DNA of 64,000 nucleotides from Arthrobacter jiangjiafuii (GTDB lineage Bacteria > Actinomycetota > Actinomycetes > Actinomycetales > Micrococcaceae), in contig NZ_CP076022.1 in the NCBI RefSeq assembly GCF_018622995.1, forward strand, positions 1,984,001 through 2,048,000, in the 5' to 3' direction. The notes below the pieces were generated by a model. It saw only the letters and a program-made list of their open reading frames with translations, was not told the DNA's origin and ran no database searches. Positions 21,105 through 28,307 of this stretch are shown here, one piece after another. Both the position numbers and the translations under genes were made by a program. Every line of letters begins with the position of its first letter. Within the stretch, counting starts at the first letter, position 1.

Positions 21105-21114
21105 GCTGGGCAGC
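21102..21114 (+). promoter_or_regulatory. leaderless-type -10 element of the GNAT gene
   Basis: TAGGCT (21102-21107), 7-nt spacer, ATG at 21115. The TAG is also the helicase stop codon. Confidence 0.45.
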
Positions 21115-21621
21115 ATGGAAATCCGCCCCGCCCGCCCTGAAGATGTCCCGGTCATCCTTGAGCTGATCCATGACCTGGCGATCTACGAAAAAGAGCCGCA
21201 CGCCGTCAAGAACACGGTCGAGGCGTTGGAGAAGAACCTCTTCGGGGAGCACCCGGCCATCTTCGCCCACGTGGCTGTGGAACAGGGGACGGTGCAGGGC
21301 TTCGCCCTCTGGTTCCTGAACTACTCCACATGGGAGAGCGTCCATGGGATCTACCTGGAGGACCTCTACGTCCGCCCGGAGACCCGGGGCAAGGGTGCCG
21401 GCAAGGCCCTGCTGCGCACTCTGGCCGCGATCGCCGTCGAGCGCGGGTACGCCCGGGTGGAATGGTGCGTGCTGAACTGGAATGAACCCTCCATCCGTTT
21501 CTACGATTCCCTCGGCGCCGTGCCGCAGGACGAATGGACCACCTACCGGCTCACCGGTGAGGCGCTGGAGTCCTTCGGCGGCACGGCGGCTGCAGCATCG
21601 GAATCGGAACAGCCGGCATGA
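21115..21621 (+). CDS. GNAT-family N-acetyltransferase
   Basis: A 168-residue acetyl-CoA-dependent acetyltransferase. The opening IRPARPEDVPVILELI is a typical GNAT first strand and helix, and LEDLYVRPETRGKGAGKALL contains the acetyl-CoA pyrophosphate loop (R-G-x-G-x-G/A). The tail CVLNWNEPSIRFYDSLGA matches diamine/spermidine-type members, so a polyamine-like or small amine acceptor is possible but not proven. It starts 10 bp after the helicase stop and overlaps the S33 peptidase by 4 bp (ATGA), so the latter pair is translationally coupled. Confidence 0.9.
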   Translation: MEIRPARPEDVPVILELIHDLAIYEKEPHAVKNTVEALEKNLFGEHPAIFAHVAVEQGTVQGFALWFLNYSTWESVHGIYLEDLYVRPETRGKGAGKALLRTLAAIAVERGYARVEWCVLNWNEPSIRFYDSLGAVPQDEWTTYRLTGEALESFGGTAAAASESEQPA

Positions 21622-22943
21622 GCATCCCACACACCGCTTCGGCGCCCTATGACGTCCGCGGCATGCGGGTCACGGACCACCGCTTCACGGTTCCCCTGGA
21701 CCACGCCGAGCCCGATGGCGAGAGCATCACCGTGTTTGCCCGCGAATACAGCGACGCGGAGCTGCCGCAGGCTGAAGCGGAGCAGCTGCCCTGGCTGTTG
21801 TACCTGCAGGGCGGACCCGGAGGCCGGGGCAACCGGTTGCTGCAGTTCGGCGGCTGGACCAAGGCAGCCTCCAAGCACTTCCGCATCCTGATGCTGGACC
21901 AGCGCGGCACCGGTCTCTCCACCCCGGCCACCCGGCAGACTCTGGCCCTGCGGGGCGATGCCGCGGCGCAGGCGGAGTACCTGAGCCGCTTCCGGGCGGA
22001 TTCAATCGTGGCCGATGCGGAACTCATCCGTGAGACTCTGGGGTCCGGTCCATGGACGACCTACGGGCAAAGCTACGGCGGCTTCTGCACGTTGACGTAT
22101 CTGTCCTTTGCTCCGCATGGGCTGCGCGAATCGCTCATCACCGGCGGACTGGCTCCGTTGACCGGGCCGGCGGACCGCGTCTACCGCGCAACCTTCCGCC
22201 GTGTCGCCGCGCGTAACGCCGAATACTTCGCCAAGTATCCGCAGGATCGGGAAGCGACCACGCGCATTGCCCGGCATCTGGAGGCCGTCCCGGAGTTCCT
22301 GCCCTCCGGTGAGCGGCTGACCGTCCGCCGGTTCCAGATGGCCGGCTCGTTCCTGGGCGGGAACACCCGGATGGATGGCCTGCACCATCTGCTGGAGGAC
22401 GCCTTCGTTCCCACGCCCCACGGCGACCGGCTCTCGGATTCCTTCCTGGAGCAGGTCCACTCCTTGGTCAGCCGGGCCTCCAACCCGCTGTACGCGCTGA
22501 TCCACGAGTCCATCTACGGCCAGGGCGAAGCGACGAACTGGGCAGCGGAGCGGGTTCTGGCGGAGTTCCCGGAGTTCGAGCCCACGGCGGCCGAGCCGCT
22601 GTACACCGGTGAAATGGTCTACCCCTGGTATTTCGAGGAAGATCCCGCGCTGGTCCCGCTGAAGGAAACCGCGGAACTGCTGGCGGCCAAGGCGGACTGG
22701 CCGGCCCTGTACGACGTCGGGCAGCTGGCCCGGAACACCGTGCCGGTCGCCGCAGCCGTCTACACCGATGACATTTACGTGGACCGGGACCTGTCCCTGG
22801 AAACGGCGGGGGCAGTGAAGGGCCTGCAGGTCTGGGAAAGCGCCGACTTCCACCATGACGGCATTGCCGACGACGGCGAGGGTATCTTTACCCGGCTGCT
22901 GGGGATGGTGCGGGGCGGACCGGAGCAGGAGTCAACGGCCTAG
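21618..22943 (+). CDS. alpha/beta-hydrolase, proline iminopeptidase-like (peptidase S33)
   Basis: A 441-residue hydrolase. The oxyanion motif LQGGPGGRGN lies near residue 60, DQRGTG (about 94-99) is the strand motif before the cap, and the nucleophile elbow is GQSYGG near residue 145, a typical S33 arrangement; the catalytic His is probably in ADFHHDG near the C-terminus. The long cap between them matches prolyl-aminopeptidase relatives, which release N-terminal proline from peptides. No signal peptide is visible, so it is likely cytoplasmic. The ATG overlaps the GNAT stop. Confidence 0.9.
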   Translation: MSIPHTASAPYDVRGMRVTDHRFTVPLDHAEPDGESITVFAREYSDAELPQAEAEQLPWLLYLQGGPGGRGNRLLQFGGWTKAASKHFRILMLDQRGTGLSTPATRQTLALRGDAAAQAEYLSRFRADSIVADAELIRETLGSGPWTTYGQSYGGFCTLTYLSFAPHGLRESLITGGLAPLTGPADRVYRATFRRVAARNAEYFAKYPQDREATTRIARHLEAVPEFLPSGERLTVRRFQMAGSFLGGNTRMDGLHHLLEDAFVPTPHGDRLSDSFLEQVHSLVSRASNPLYALIHESIYGQGEATNWAAERVLAEFPEFEPTAAEPLYTGEMVYPWYFEEDPALVPLKETAELLAAKADWPALYDVGQLARNTVPVAAAVYTDDIYVDRDLSLETAGAVKGLQVWESADFHHDGIADDGEGIFTRLLGMVRGGPEQESTA

Positions 22944-22974
22944 CCGACCCTACCTCCCCCGGACGCAGAGCCAG

Positions 22975-23535
22975 TCAGCGGGCGGCCAGCCAATGGGCAT
23001 GCGCGGCAAGGGTGAGTGCGTCGGCAATCTCCCCGGAAGCCATCAGCCTCGGGAACTCCTCGACGTCGACCCACCGCAGGCCGTCAATCTCGCCGTCCAG
23101 CGGCCCTAAGGTGTCAGCCGGGCAGAGATCGGCGGTGACCACCGATGCAGAACCGGCCAGCAGCGACGTGTCAGCCCAGACCTGGCCCAGTAACCTGAAG
23201 TGGGTTCCCGCCAGCCCGGTCTCCTCGCGCAGTTCGCGTGCGGCGTCCTCCAGCACCCGCTCAGCGGCATCCCGTCCGGGTCCCGCTCCCGGCGTGCCGA
23301 AACCGCGCGGGAACTCGAGGAAGCTGCGGCCGGCGGCAGGGCGCCAGTGTTCAACCATGGCGAAGCGGCCCCCGTGGACTCCCACAACCACCACGCCCGG
23401 TGTCCCGTTGTCAGCGACCAGGCGGTGCTGCCGCCACGACCTGCCGTTATGGGAGACCTGCTGCGTCCAAAGCTCCAGCCGCGGAGGTCCGTCCCATGCG
23501 TAGGCCAACTCGGGCCCTGCGCCTTCCATGTTCAC
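22975..23535 (-). CDS. Nudix hydrolase
   Basis: A 186-residue Nudix protein. The box ends in RELREETGL, with the first glutamate seven residues before it (E-x7-RELREETG). The segment between the proline-glycine turn (EFPRGFGTP) and the box is longer than usual. ADP-ribose-pyrophosphatase-like members share this layout, so a nucleoside-diphosphate sugar is a reasonable substrate guess. The GTG at 23535 overlaps the stop of the gene before it by 4 bp; ATG at 23529 is an alternative. It is convergent with the S33 peptidase gene, 31 bp apart. Confidence 0.88.
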   Translation of the reverse strand: MNMEGAGPELAYAWDGPPRLELWTQQVSHNGRSWRQHRLVADNGTPGVVVVGVHGGRFAMVEHWRPAAGRSFLEFPRGFGTPGAGPGRDAAERVLEDAARELREETGLAGTHFRLLGQVWADTSLLAGSASVVTADLCPADTLGPLDGEIDGLRWVDVEEFPRLMASGEIADALTLAAHAHWLAAR

Positions 23536-24926
23536 CGCGGCACCGCCGGGAAATGGATGTGTGCCCGCATTTTCTTCCTGCCGCTCTCACGCAGTTCAAG
23601 GAACTCAGCCAGGGGAACCCCCAGCAGTACTGCGGCAACTGCGGATACCAGGCCTGCAGTGATGTTTGACGCCAGCGTACCCACCAGCACCGGGAAGAGT
23701 GTCAGCAGCACCCTCGTCCGCACGGTGCGGCGGGCCTGCCTGCGGCTGATTACTGCGTCCGCCCGGGCCACCGCGTAGGCAAGTTCATCAGAGGACTTCT
23801 GGCTCGGACTGCGCTGCCATTCGCGGATGGCCGCCCTGGCCTGGTGCCGCAGGAGCGCGTACACGGGAGGCTGCATTTCATGCAGGGTGCTCACTAGACT
23901 GCCCTGGAACTGGATGGTCGCACCGTTCCGTCCCATTGCCCGGCGCCGAGACCCAAACCGCCTGGGCGGCAAGGAGTCCTGGGTGCCCGGATCCGGGCTG
24001 AACCGCAGCCAGTTGGTGCCATGCATGGCGGCCAGCGCATCAAAGTAGGCGTTCATCCACCAATCGCGCAGCAGCTGCTCCCGGTCGTTGAGTGCTGCGG
24101 CATGATCGCTGAGATAGGCCAAAGCCTCGGTCCGGTAGACACTTCTCGACAGGAAAGCCACAGCAGCGTCAACCGCCGGATCCCCTGCGGTGGCCAGCCC
24201 GGACGGGACGACCCGCCGCTCCAAGGCCGCGGCGAGGTCGAAGCCACCGTCCCATTCCTTCAGGCTCAGGCGGCCCGAATCCACCTCGTCGATCCAAGCC
24301 GACCACGCCAGTTCCAATTGGGCGAAGGGCCCGGTGGGTTCATGGACCTGGTGCGCCGGGTTATCCGACTCCGCGGCAGCCTGGAGCTCCGCGGCCACCG
24401 TTCTGGCCACCTCCTCCGGCGGGCAGTTCCGCAGTCTCTCACTGTCGCGGAGTTGGAGCCGGTCCGCCAGCGGAAGCGGCTGCACGCAGAACGCGGTAAG
24501 CGCGGAGAATTCAAAGCGCGCCAGGACAGTCCTGTCCAGATCGCTCCCGAGCAGAATGGATCGCAGGCTTTCCGCGAGGGTCGGCTTCCGAGAGGCCACC
24601 GCGAGGACCCCGTCCAGGGAATCGGTGCGGGCCAGAATATTCCGGATGCCATCAGGGCCCAGGGTCAGGAACAACGCACCGTCGAGAACCTGCACGTCGA
24701 GCAGGAGGATCCGCTGACTGAGGATGTCGGCAGCACGGAGCACTCCAGCGAAGGGCAGCCGTCCCGCGGGGCCATTCCCGGGATCCACCGCCGGGTCCAG
24801 GGATTTCTGCTCCAAGGAGTCAAAGTCGAAAACCAGTGTCTGGTCTACATGGATCGCCGGAGAAACGACCCCGGTACGCCGAACGGCCGGTTCCTGACGG
24901 CTACCCTGTAACACTCTGTCCCCCAC
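23532..24926 (-). CDS. hypothetical protein with C-terminal membrane anchor
   Basis: I do not recognise a family. The 464-residue protein is mostly soluble and Leu/Ala-rich. Features seen: LVFDFDSLEQ near residue 32, a tryptophan-rich patch WWMNAYFDALAAMHGTNWLR near residue 275, and a long helix with many Arg before a hydrophobic hairpin at about 405-445 (VLLTLFPVLVGTLASN followed by VSAVAAVLLGVPLAEF). This predicts a cytoplasmic body anchored at its C-terminus. GTG at 24926 is uncertain because no ribosome site or -10 is evident; GTG at 24914 also fits. It overlaps the Nudix start by 4 bp, and is 96 bp from the small gene upstream. Confidence 0.75.
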   Translation of the reverse strand: MGDRVLQGSRQEPAVRRTGVVSPAIHVDQTLVFDFDSLEQKSLDPAVDPGNGPAGRLPFAGVLRAADILSQRILLLDVQVLDGALFLTLGPDGIRNILARTDSLDGVLAVASRKPTLAESLRSILLGSDLDRTVLARFEFSALTAFCVQPLPLADRLQLRDSERLRNCPPEEVARTVAAELQAAAESDNPAHQVHEPTGPFAQLELAWSAWIDEVDSGRLSLKEWDGGFDLAAALERRVVPSGLATAGDPAVDAAVAFLSRSVYRTEALAYLSDHAAALNDREQLLRDWWMNAYFDALAAMHGTNWLRFSPDPGTQDSLPPRRFGSRRRAMGRNGATIQFQGSLVSTLHEMQPPVYALLRHQARAAIREWQRSPSQKSSDELAYAVARADAVISRRQARRTVRTRVLLTLFPVLVGTLASNITAGLVSAVAAVLLGVPLAEFLELRESGRKKMRAHIHFPAVPR

Positions 24927-25022
24927 GACCGGCGTCGAAACCGGCGTTCTACATCAGCCGCCGTGGTCGGCAGCGGCGAAAAGTCAAAACCAGCTGGACG
25001 GGTTCGTTCCTCCGCCCTTCGG

Positions 25023-25208
25023 CTACAGCGGCTTTCTGGCGAGCTCCACAACCCAGTCCGGAGTAGTCTTTCCGAGTTTCCGGTCAGTGGTCAGCCGAAG
25101 CCGTGCAGCCCGGATCTGCACCCGTTCGCGGTCCCTGTCCCGGGTGTCCTTCTCGGCCCTGGCGGCGGACTTACCTCCGTGTGCCAGCGGCAGTGCTGCT
25201 GTGCTCAT
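25023..25208 (-). CDS. small basic hypothetical protein (61 aa)
   Basis: The peptide is highly charged, with a helical Arg/Lys/Asp-rich centre (KDTRDRDRERVQIRAARLRL) and the ending TPDWVVELARKPL. GGAGGAA lies 7-8 bases before the ATG at 25208, a strong ribosome site that supports it as a real gene. A longer in-frame ATG at 25247 is unlikely. It overlaps the end of the next upstream gene by 38 bp in another frame, so the two are probably one transcript. Function unknown. Confidence 0.65.
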   Translation of the reverse strand: MSTAALPLAHGGKSAARAEKDTRDRDRERVQIRAARLRLTTDRKLGKTTPDWVVELARKPL

Positions 25209-25632
25209 CGTCAGCTTCCTCCGATCCGGGTGTACTAGTGGTTTCATTCTGGCCCATCTCAGCGTTGGAGTCCATTAGAGCCGTCAGCGGGCGCGCCCAG
25301 GCAATGCTGATGATAGCGGTTTCTTCCTCTCCGGCCAGATCGCTCTGCGCCAGCAGGTCCAGTACTCCCAGTCCGGTTTCCTGCCGCCGGGGATCATCCG
25401 ACATAGACGCCTCGATAGCCCACTGGGCGCGGTTCCACCATTCGGACCGCTGATCCGCCCTGCGGCGCTGGTCCAGGGTCTTCCAACCAATGATAAAAGT
25501 CAGGACCGCGGCCATCAGGACGGCCAGCGGCCCCAGGGCGCCGAGAACCTCCCACCATTGGGCGTAGCTGCCCGCGGTGGAGGCAATGTCCGGCGGAGAA
25601 GCCGGCGGCGGAGTGATGAGGATGGACAGCAT
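25171..25632 (-). CDS. hypothetical single-pass membrane protein
   Basis: A 153-residue protein of unknown function. A single hydrophobic helix at about 28-50 (VLGALGPLAVLMAAVLTFIIGW) is followed by an Arg-rich segment (DQRRRADQRSEWWNRAQWAIEA) on the likely cytoplasmic side, a helical region with ETGLGVLDLLAQSDLAGEEE, and an acidic, disordered tail. The ATG at 25632 has GGTGAG just upstream. Together with the two following genes it makes a small uncharacterised membrane-linked cluster. Confidence 0.7.
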   Translation of the reverse strand: MLSILITPPPASPPDIASTAGSYAQWWEVLGALGPLAVLMAAVLTFIIGWKTLDQRRRADQRSEWWNRAQWAIEASMSDDPRRQETGLGVLDLLAQSDLAGEEETAIISIAWARPLTALMDSNAEMGQNETTSTPGSEEADDEHSSTAAGTRR

Positions 25633-25699
25633 CTGCTCACCCTATCGGCCGCCGCCCACACCTCCCCGGGGCTGTCACCAAGCCAGATCCGGAACGGAT

Positions 25700-26821
25700 T
25701 CAGGACCTGTTGAACTCGATGATTCCGCGGATATTGATGCCTTCACGCATATCGTCGTAGGCCTCGTTGATCTCGTCGAGTGAGTAGCGCCGGGTGATCA
25801 GTTCCTCGAGCTTCAGCTTGCCGGACTGGTAGAGGCGCAGGAGCATGGGCATTGCCTCGCGCGGGGACGCCATGCCGTAGAGGGCACCCTGGATGCGCTT
25901 TTGGAACATGGCCAGCGTGAAGGCATTGATGCCGGGAATCCCGTCGTCGGTGTCCTTGCCGATGCCGGTAACGACGACGGTTCCGCCTTTGCGGATGGCA
26001 CCGTACGCCCGCCCGATGTCTGCGCCCGACACCACGCCGATACAAATGATCGCCGAGTCGGCTCCCTGTCCGTTGGTGATGCTCTTGACGAAGGCATCAG
26101 CCTCGTCGAAGTCTGTAAACACCTCGGTGGCACCGAACTGCGGGGCGAAGTCCTTCTTGGCCGGCGCTGGGTCCACCACCACCACATGGGCAGCACCTGA
26201 GAGCGCAGCGCCCTGGACGGCGTTCATGCCAATGCCGCCGGCACCGACGACCAGCACCACGTCCCCGGCGCGGACCGCTGCGGCGTTCGTGGCCGAGCCG
26301 AAGCCTGTGGCAACACCGCAGGCCACCAGGCAGGCAACGTCCAACGGAACCTCTGGATCGATCTTCACCACTGACATCTGGTCATAGACCTGCCACTGGG
26401 CAAAGGTGCCCAGTGTGCTGACTGTGCCGACGTCCGTTCCGTCAGCGTGCATCCGAAAGCCGCCCGTGGGCTGGGCCCCTTCGAGGATAATGGCCCCGTA
26501 GTCGCAGAGATTCTGCATTCCCATCGCGCACCAGCGGCACTTCCCGCAGGCAGGGATGAAGGCCGTGACAATATGGTCGCCCTCCGCCAGGTCATGGACC
26601 TCGGTCCCGACCTTCCGGACAACTCCGGCCCCTTCATGGCCGCCCACCATTGGTGTCATGCCAATCTGCAGATCACCGGTGCCAAAATGGTCATCGGAAT
26701 GGCAGAGCCCGGTGGCCACCATTTCCACCAGGACTTCTGTTGGGCCCGGTTCATCCAGATCGACTTCCTGGACTGTCCATTTTCCGGGTGCTTCCCATAA
26801 AACAGCTGCACGTGTCTTCAT
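25700..26821 (-). CDS. NDMA-dependent-type zinc alcohol dehydrogenase (Rxyl_3153-like)
   Basis: Medium-chain zinc dehydrogenase of 373 residues. Catalytic zinc ligands: Cys in GLCHSDDH and the HEGAG His; structural zinc cysteines: CGKCRWCAMGMQNLC. The NAD fold motif is VVGAGGIGMNAVQGA. The overall pattern matches NDMA-dependent alcohol dehydrogenases, nicotinoproteins with tightly bound NAD whose relatives are often tied to the peptide-derived redox cofactor mycofactocin. Acceptor and alcohol substrate are unknown. The ATG at 26821 has GAAGGAA about 4 bases upstream. No mycofactocin genes lie within this window. Confidence 0.9.
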   Translation of the reverse strand: MKTRAAVLWEAPGKWTVQEVDLDEPGPTEVLVEMVATGLCHSDDHFGTGDLQIGMTPMVGGHEGAGVVRKVGTEVHDLAEGDHIVTAFIPACGKCRWCAMGMQNLCDYGAIILEGAQPTGGFRMHADGTDVGTVSTLGTFAQWQVYDQMSVVKIDPEVPLDVACLVACGVATGFGSATNAAAVRAGDVVLVVGAGGIGMNAVQGAALSGAAHVVVVDPAPAKKDFAPQFGATEVFTDFDEADAFVKSITNGQGADSAIICIGVVSGADIGRAYGAIRKGGTVVVTGIGKDTDDGIPGINAFTLAMFQKRIQGALYGMASPREAMPMLLRLYQSGKLKLEELITRRYSLDEINEAYDDMREGINIRGIIEFNRS

Positions 26822-27020
26822 CGCGTTCCTTCACGTCGTTGTGATTGGAGCGGCAGCCGAGGGGTCCCGGCAGTGCCCCGGCGCCCCAGCAAAGCCGTAG
26901 CCGCGATGGTACAACAGGGCCGGGAAGGGTCGGCAGGTAGTCCCTACAGACTCTTCCCGGTCACACTGCACCACTCGTGCGGCCTGGCGAGTTTGAACCC
27001 GCTCGGCACGGAAGTTCCGA

Positions 27021-27032
27021 TAGTCTGACGGT
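27021..27032 (+). promoter_or_regulatory. leaderless-type -10 element of the pyruvyl-transferase gene
   Basis: TAGTCT (27021-27026), 6-nt spacer, ATG at 27033. Confidence 0.5.
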
Positions 27033-28226
27033 ATGGACACCCCATCCCACTATTTGGTTGCAACGGCCGGTTACCCAAATTTCGGCGACGAATTCATAAC
27101 TGCCTCTTGGCTTCGCTTCCTCGCGGAGACCGCTCCGGACACTGATGTCTGGCTCGATTGCCCACAGCCCGGCGTTGCGCAATTGCTATTTGAGAACCTG
27201 CACCCGCGCCTGCGAATTACCAACACTCTCTGGCGCGCGATTTGGGAGGCCGGGGACCTCGTCCCGAGCGACGTCTCTAAGCGGGTGTCGGACCTCGTCC
27301 ACAACCTGGGGTCACCCAATTACGATCTGGGGTTGGTCAAACTTCGTACAGCAAAATCCCTGCACCTTTTGGGCGGGGGCTACGTGAATGGTATCTGGCC
27401 TCATCATGCTGCCCTGGTCAGCGGCATGAAGGCGGTCAAAGAGATCACCGGAGCACAGCTGTTCGCAACCGGGCAAGGTCTGATGCCCCTAGTCGGCACG
27501 ACTTCGGAAGCCTTTGAGTTGTTCGATGGCTTCGACCATGTCAGCGTGCGGGATGCCGAGAGCGCCCAGGCCTACTCGCTTCAACTGGGCATCGACGATG
27601 CGTTCCTGGGTGCGGCTGCCGAGACGGCAAAGGCAGTCAATGGTCCCGCTGCCATGTTTGTTTGCATTCAAAGCGATATGAATGATGAAGGCCGCTTTAG
27701 CGACATTGTAGCTGCTGCACGGGTACATATCAGGGCCGCAGTGGATCAGGGAAAGAAGGTCTATTATCTCGAGGCCATCCCGGGCATCGACCGCCCGGCG
27801 TACGACCTGCTCTCCGATCTGATCCCCGAGGAGGACTTTCTCCCCTTCACAAGGGTCTGGGAGGAAGGACTGCCTCTCGGGTCCAATCACGTCTGGATTA
27901 CCACCCGCTTCCACTTTCATCTGCTGGCATCCGCAGCAGGCGCCCGTGGCATCGCCTACGGCGTCAAGCAGGGGTACTACGACATCAAGCACACCTCTCT
28001 GATTTCGCTGGGCAGCGGCTGGGCCCTGGACACTCCCGATGCGCCTGTCAATAAAATCCCGCCGGGTGTCGAGGCCCTACGCACTAAGCTAGGGAAACTC
28101 ACCGACCAAAAGCGTGCCGAAGCTTTAAAACTCTATCCGCGCAGCGGGCGGGTCGAAGACCCACAGTCCAAAGGATCTTCGCTGAACGCCCTTCGCCGAT
28201 TCGTCCCGTCTTTGGTATCACGCTAA
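27033..28226 (+). CDS. polysaccharide pyruvyl transferase family protein
   Basis: A 397-residue protein with GYPNFGDEFIT near the N-terminus and SLHLLGGGYVNGIWP near residue 110, the donor-side motifs of the pyruvyl transferase (CsaB/WcaK) family, which add a ketal pyruvate to cell-wall or capsule sugars. VSVRDAESA and WITTRFHFHLLASAAGARGIAYG are also family-like. Codon use is visibly less GC-rich at third positions than in neighbours, which suggests horizontal gain. It stands alone between its own -10 element and a terminator at 28254-28299. The target polymer is unknown and no other polysaccharide genes are nearby. Confidence 0.85.
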   Translation: MDTPSHYLVATAGYPNFGDEFITASWLRFLAETAPDTDVWLDCPQPGVAQLLFENLHPRLRITNTLWRAIWEAGDLVPSDVSKRVSDLVHNLGSPNYDLGLVKLRTAKSLHLLGGGYVNGIWPHHAALVSGMKAVKEITGAQLFATGQGLMPLVGTTSEAFELFDGFDHVSVRDAESAQAYSLQLGIDDAFLGAAAETAKAVNGPAAMFVCIQSDMNDEGRFSDIVAAARVHIRAAVDQGKKVYYLEAIPGIDRPAYDLLSDLIPEEDFLPFTRVWEEGLPLGSNHVWITTRFHFHLLASAAGARGIAYGVKQGYYDIKHTSLISLGSGWALDTPDAPVNKIPPGVEALRTKLGKLTDQKRAEALKLYPRSGRVEDPQSKGSSLNALRRFVPSLVSR

Positions 28227-28253
28227 GCCTGTCACCATTCACATCCACGAGGC

Positions 28254-28299
28254 GCCCGGTCCGACTCCCGAATCACGGGGTCGGGCCGGGCTTCGTTTT
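28254..28299 (+). terminator. intrinsic terminator after the pyruvyl-transferase gene
   Basis: A 12-bp stem (28254-28265 with 28280-28291, one G-U pair), 14-nt loop, then TTCGTTTT. It separates the gene from convergent uvrB, whose stop is at 28308. Confidence 0.8.
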
Positions 28300-28307
28300 C
28301 GCGCTCT

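Noticed and set aside
18450-21155. Long open frame of about 900 codons on the minus strand, opposite the DUF3516 helicase
   Set aside because: It is the codon-position mirror of the helicase gene in high-GC DNA, has no recognisable domain and low-complexity His/Gln/Val-rich sequence, and the helicase itself shows clear SF2 motifs.
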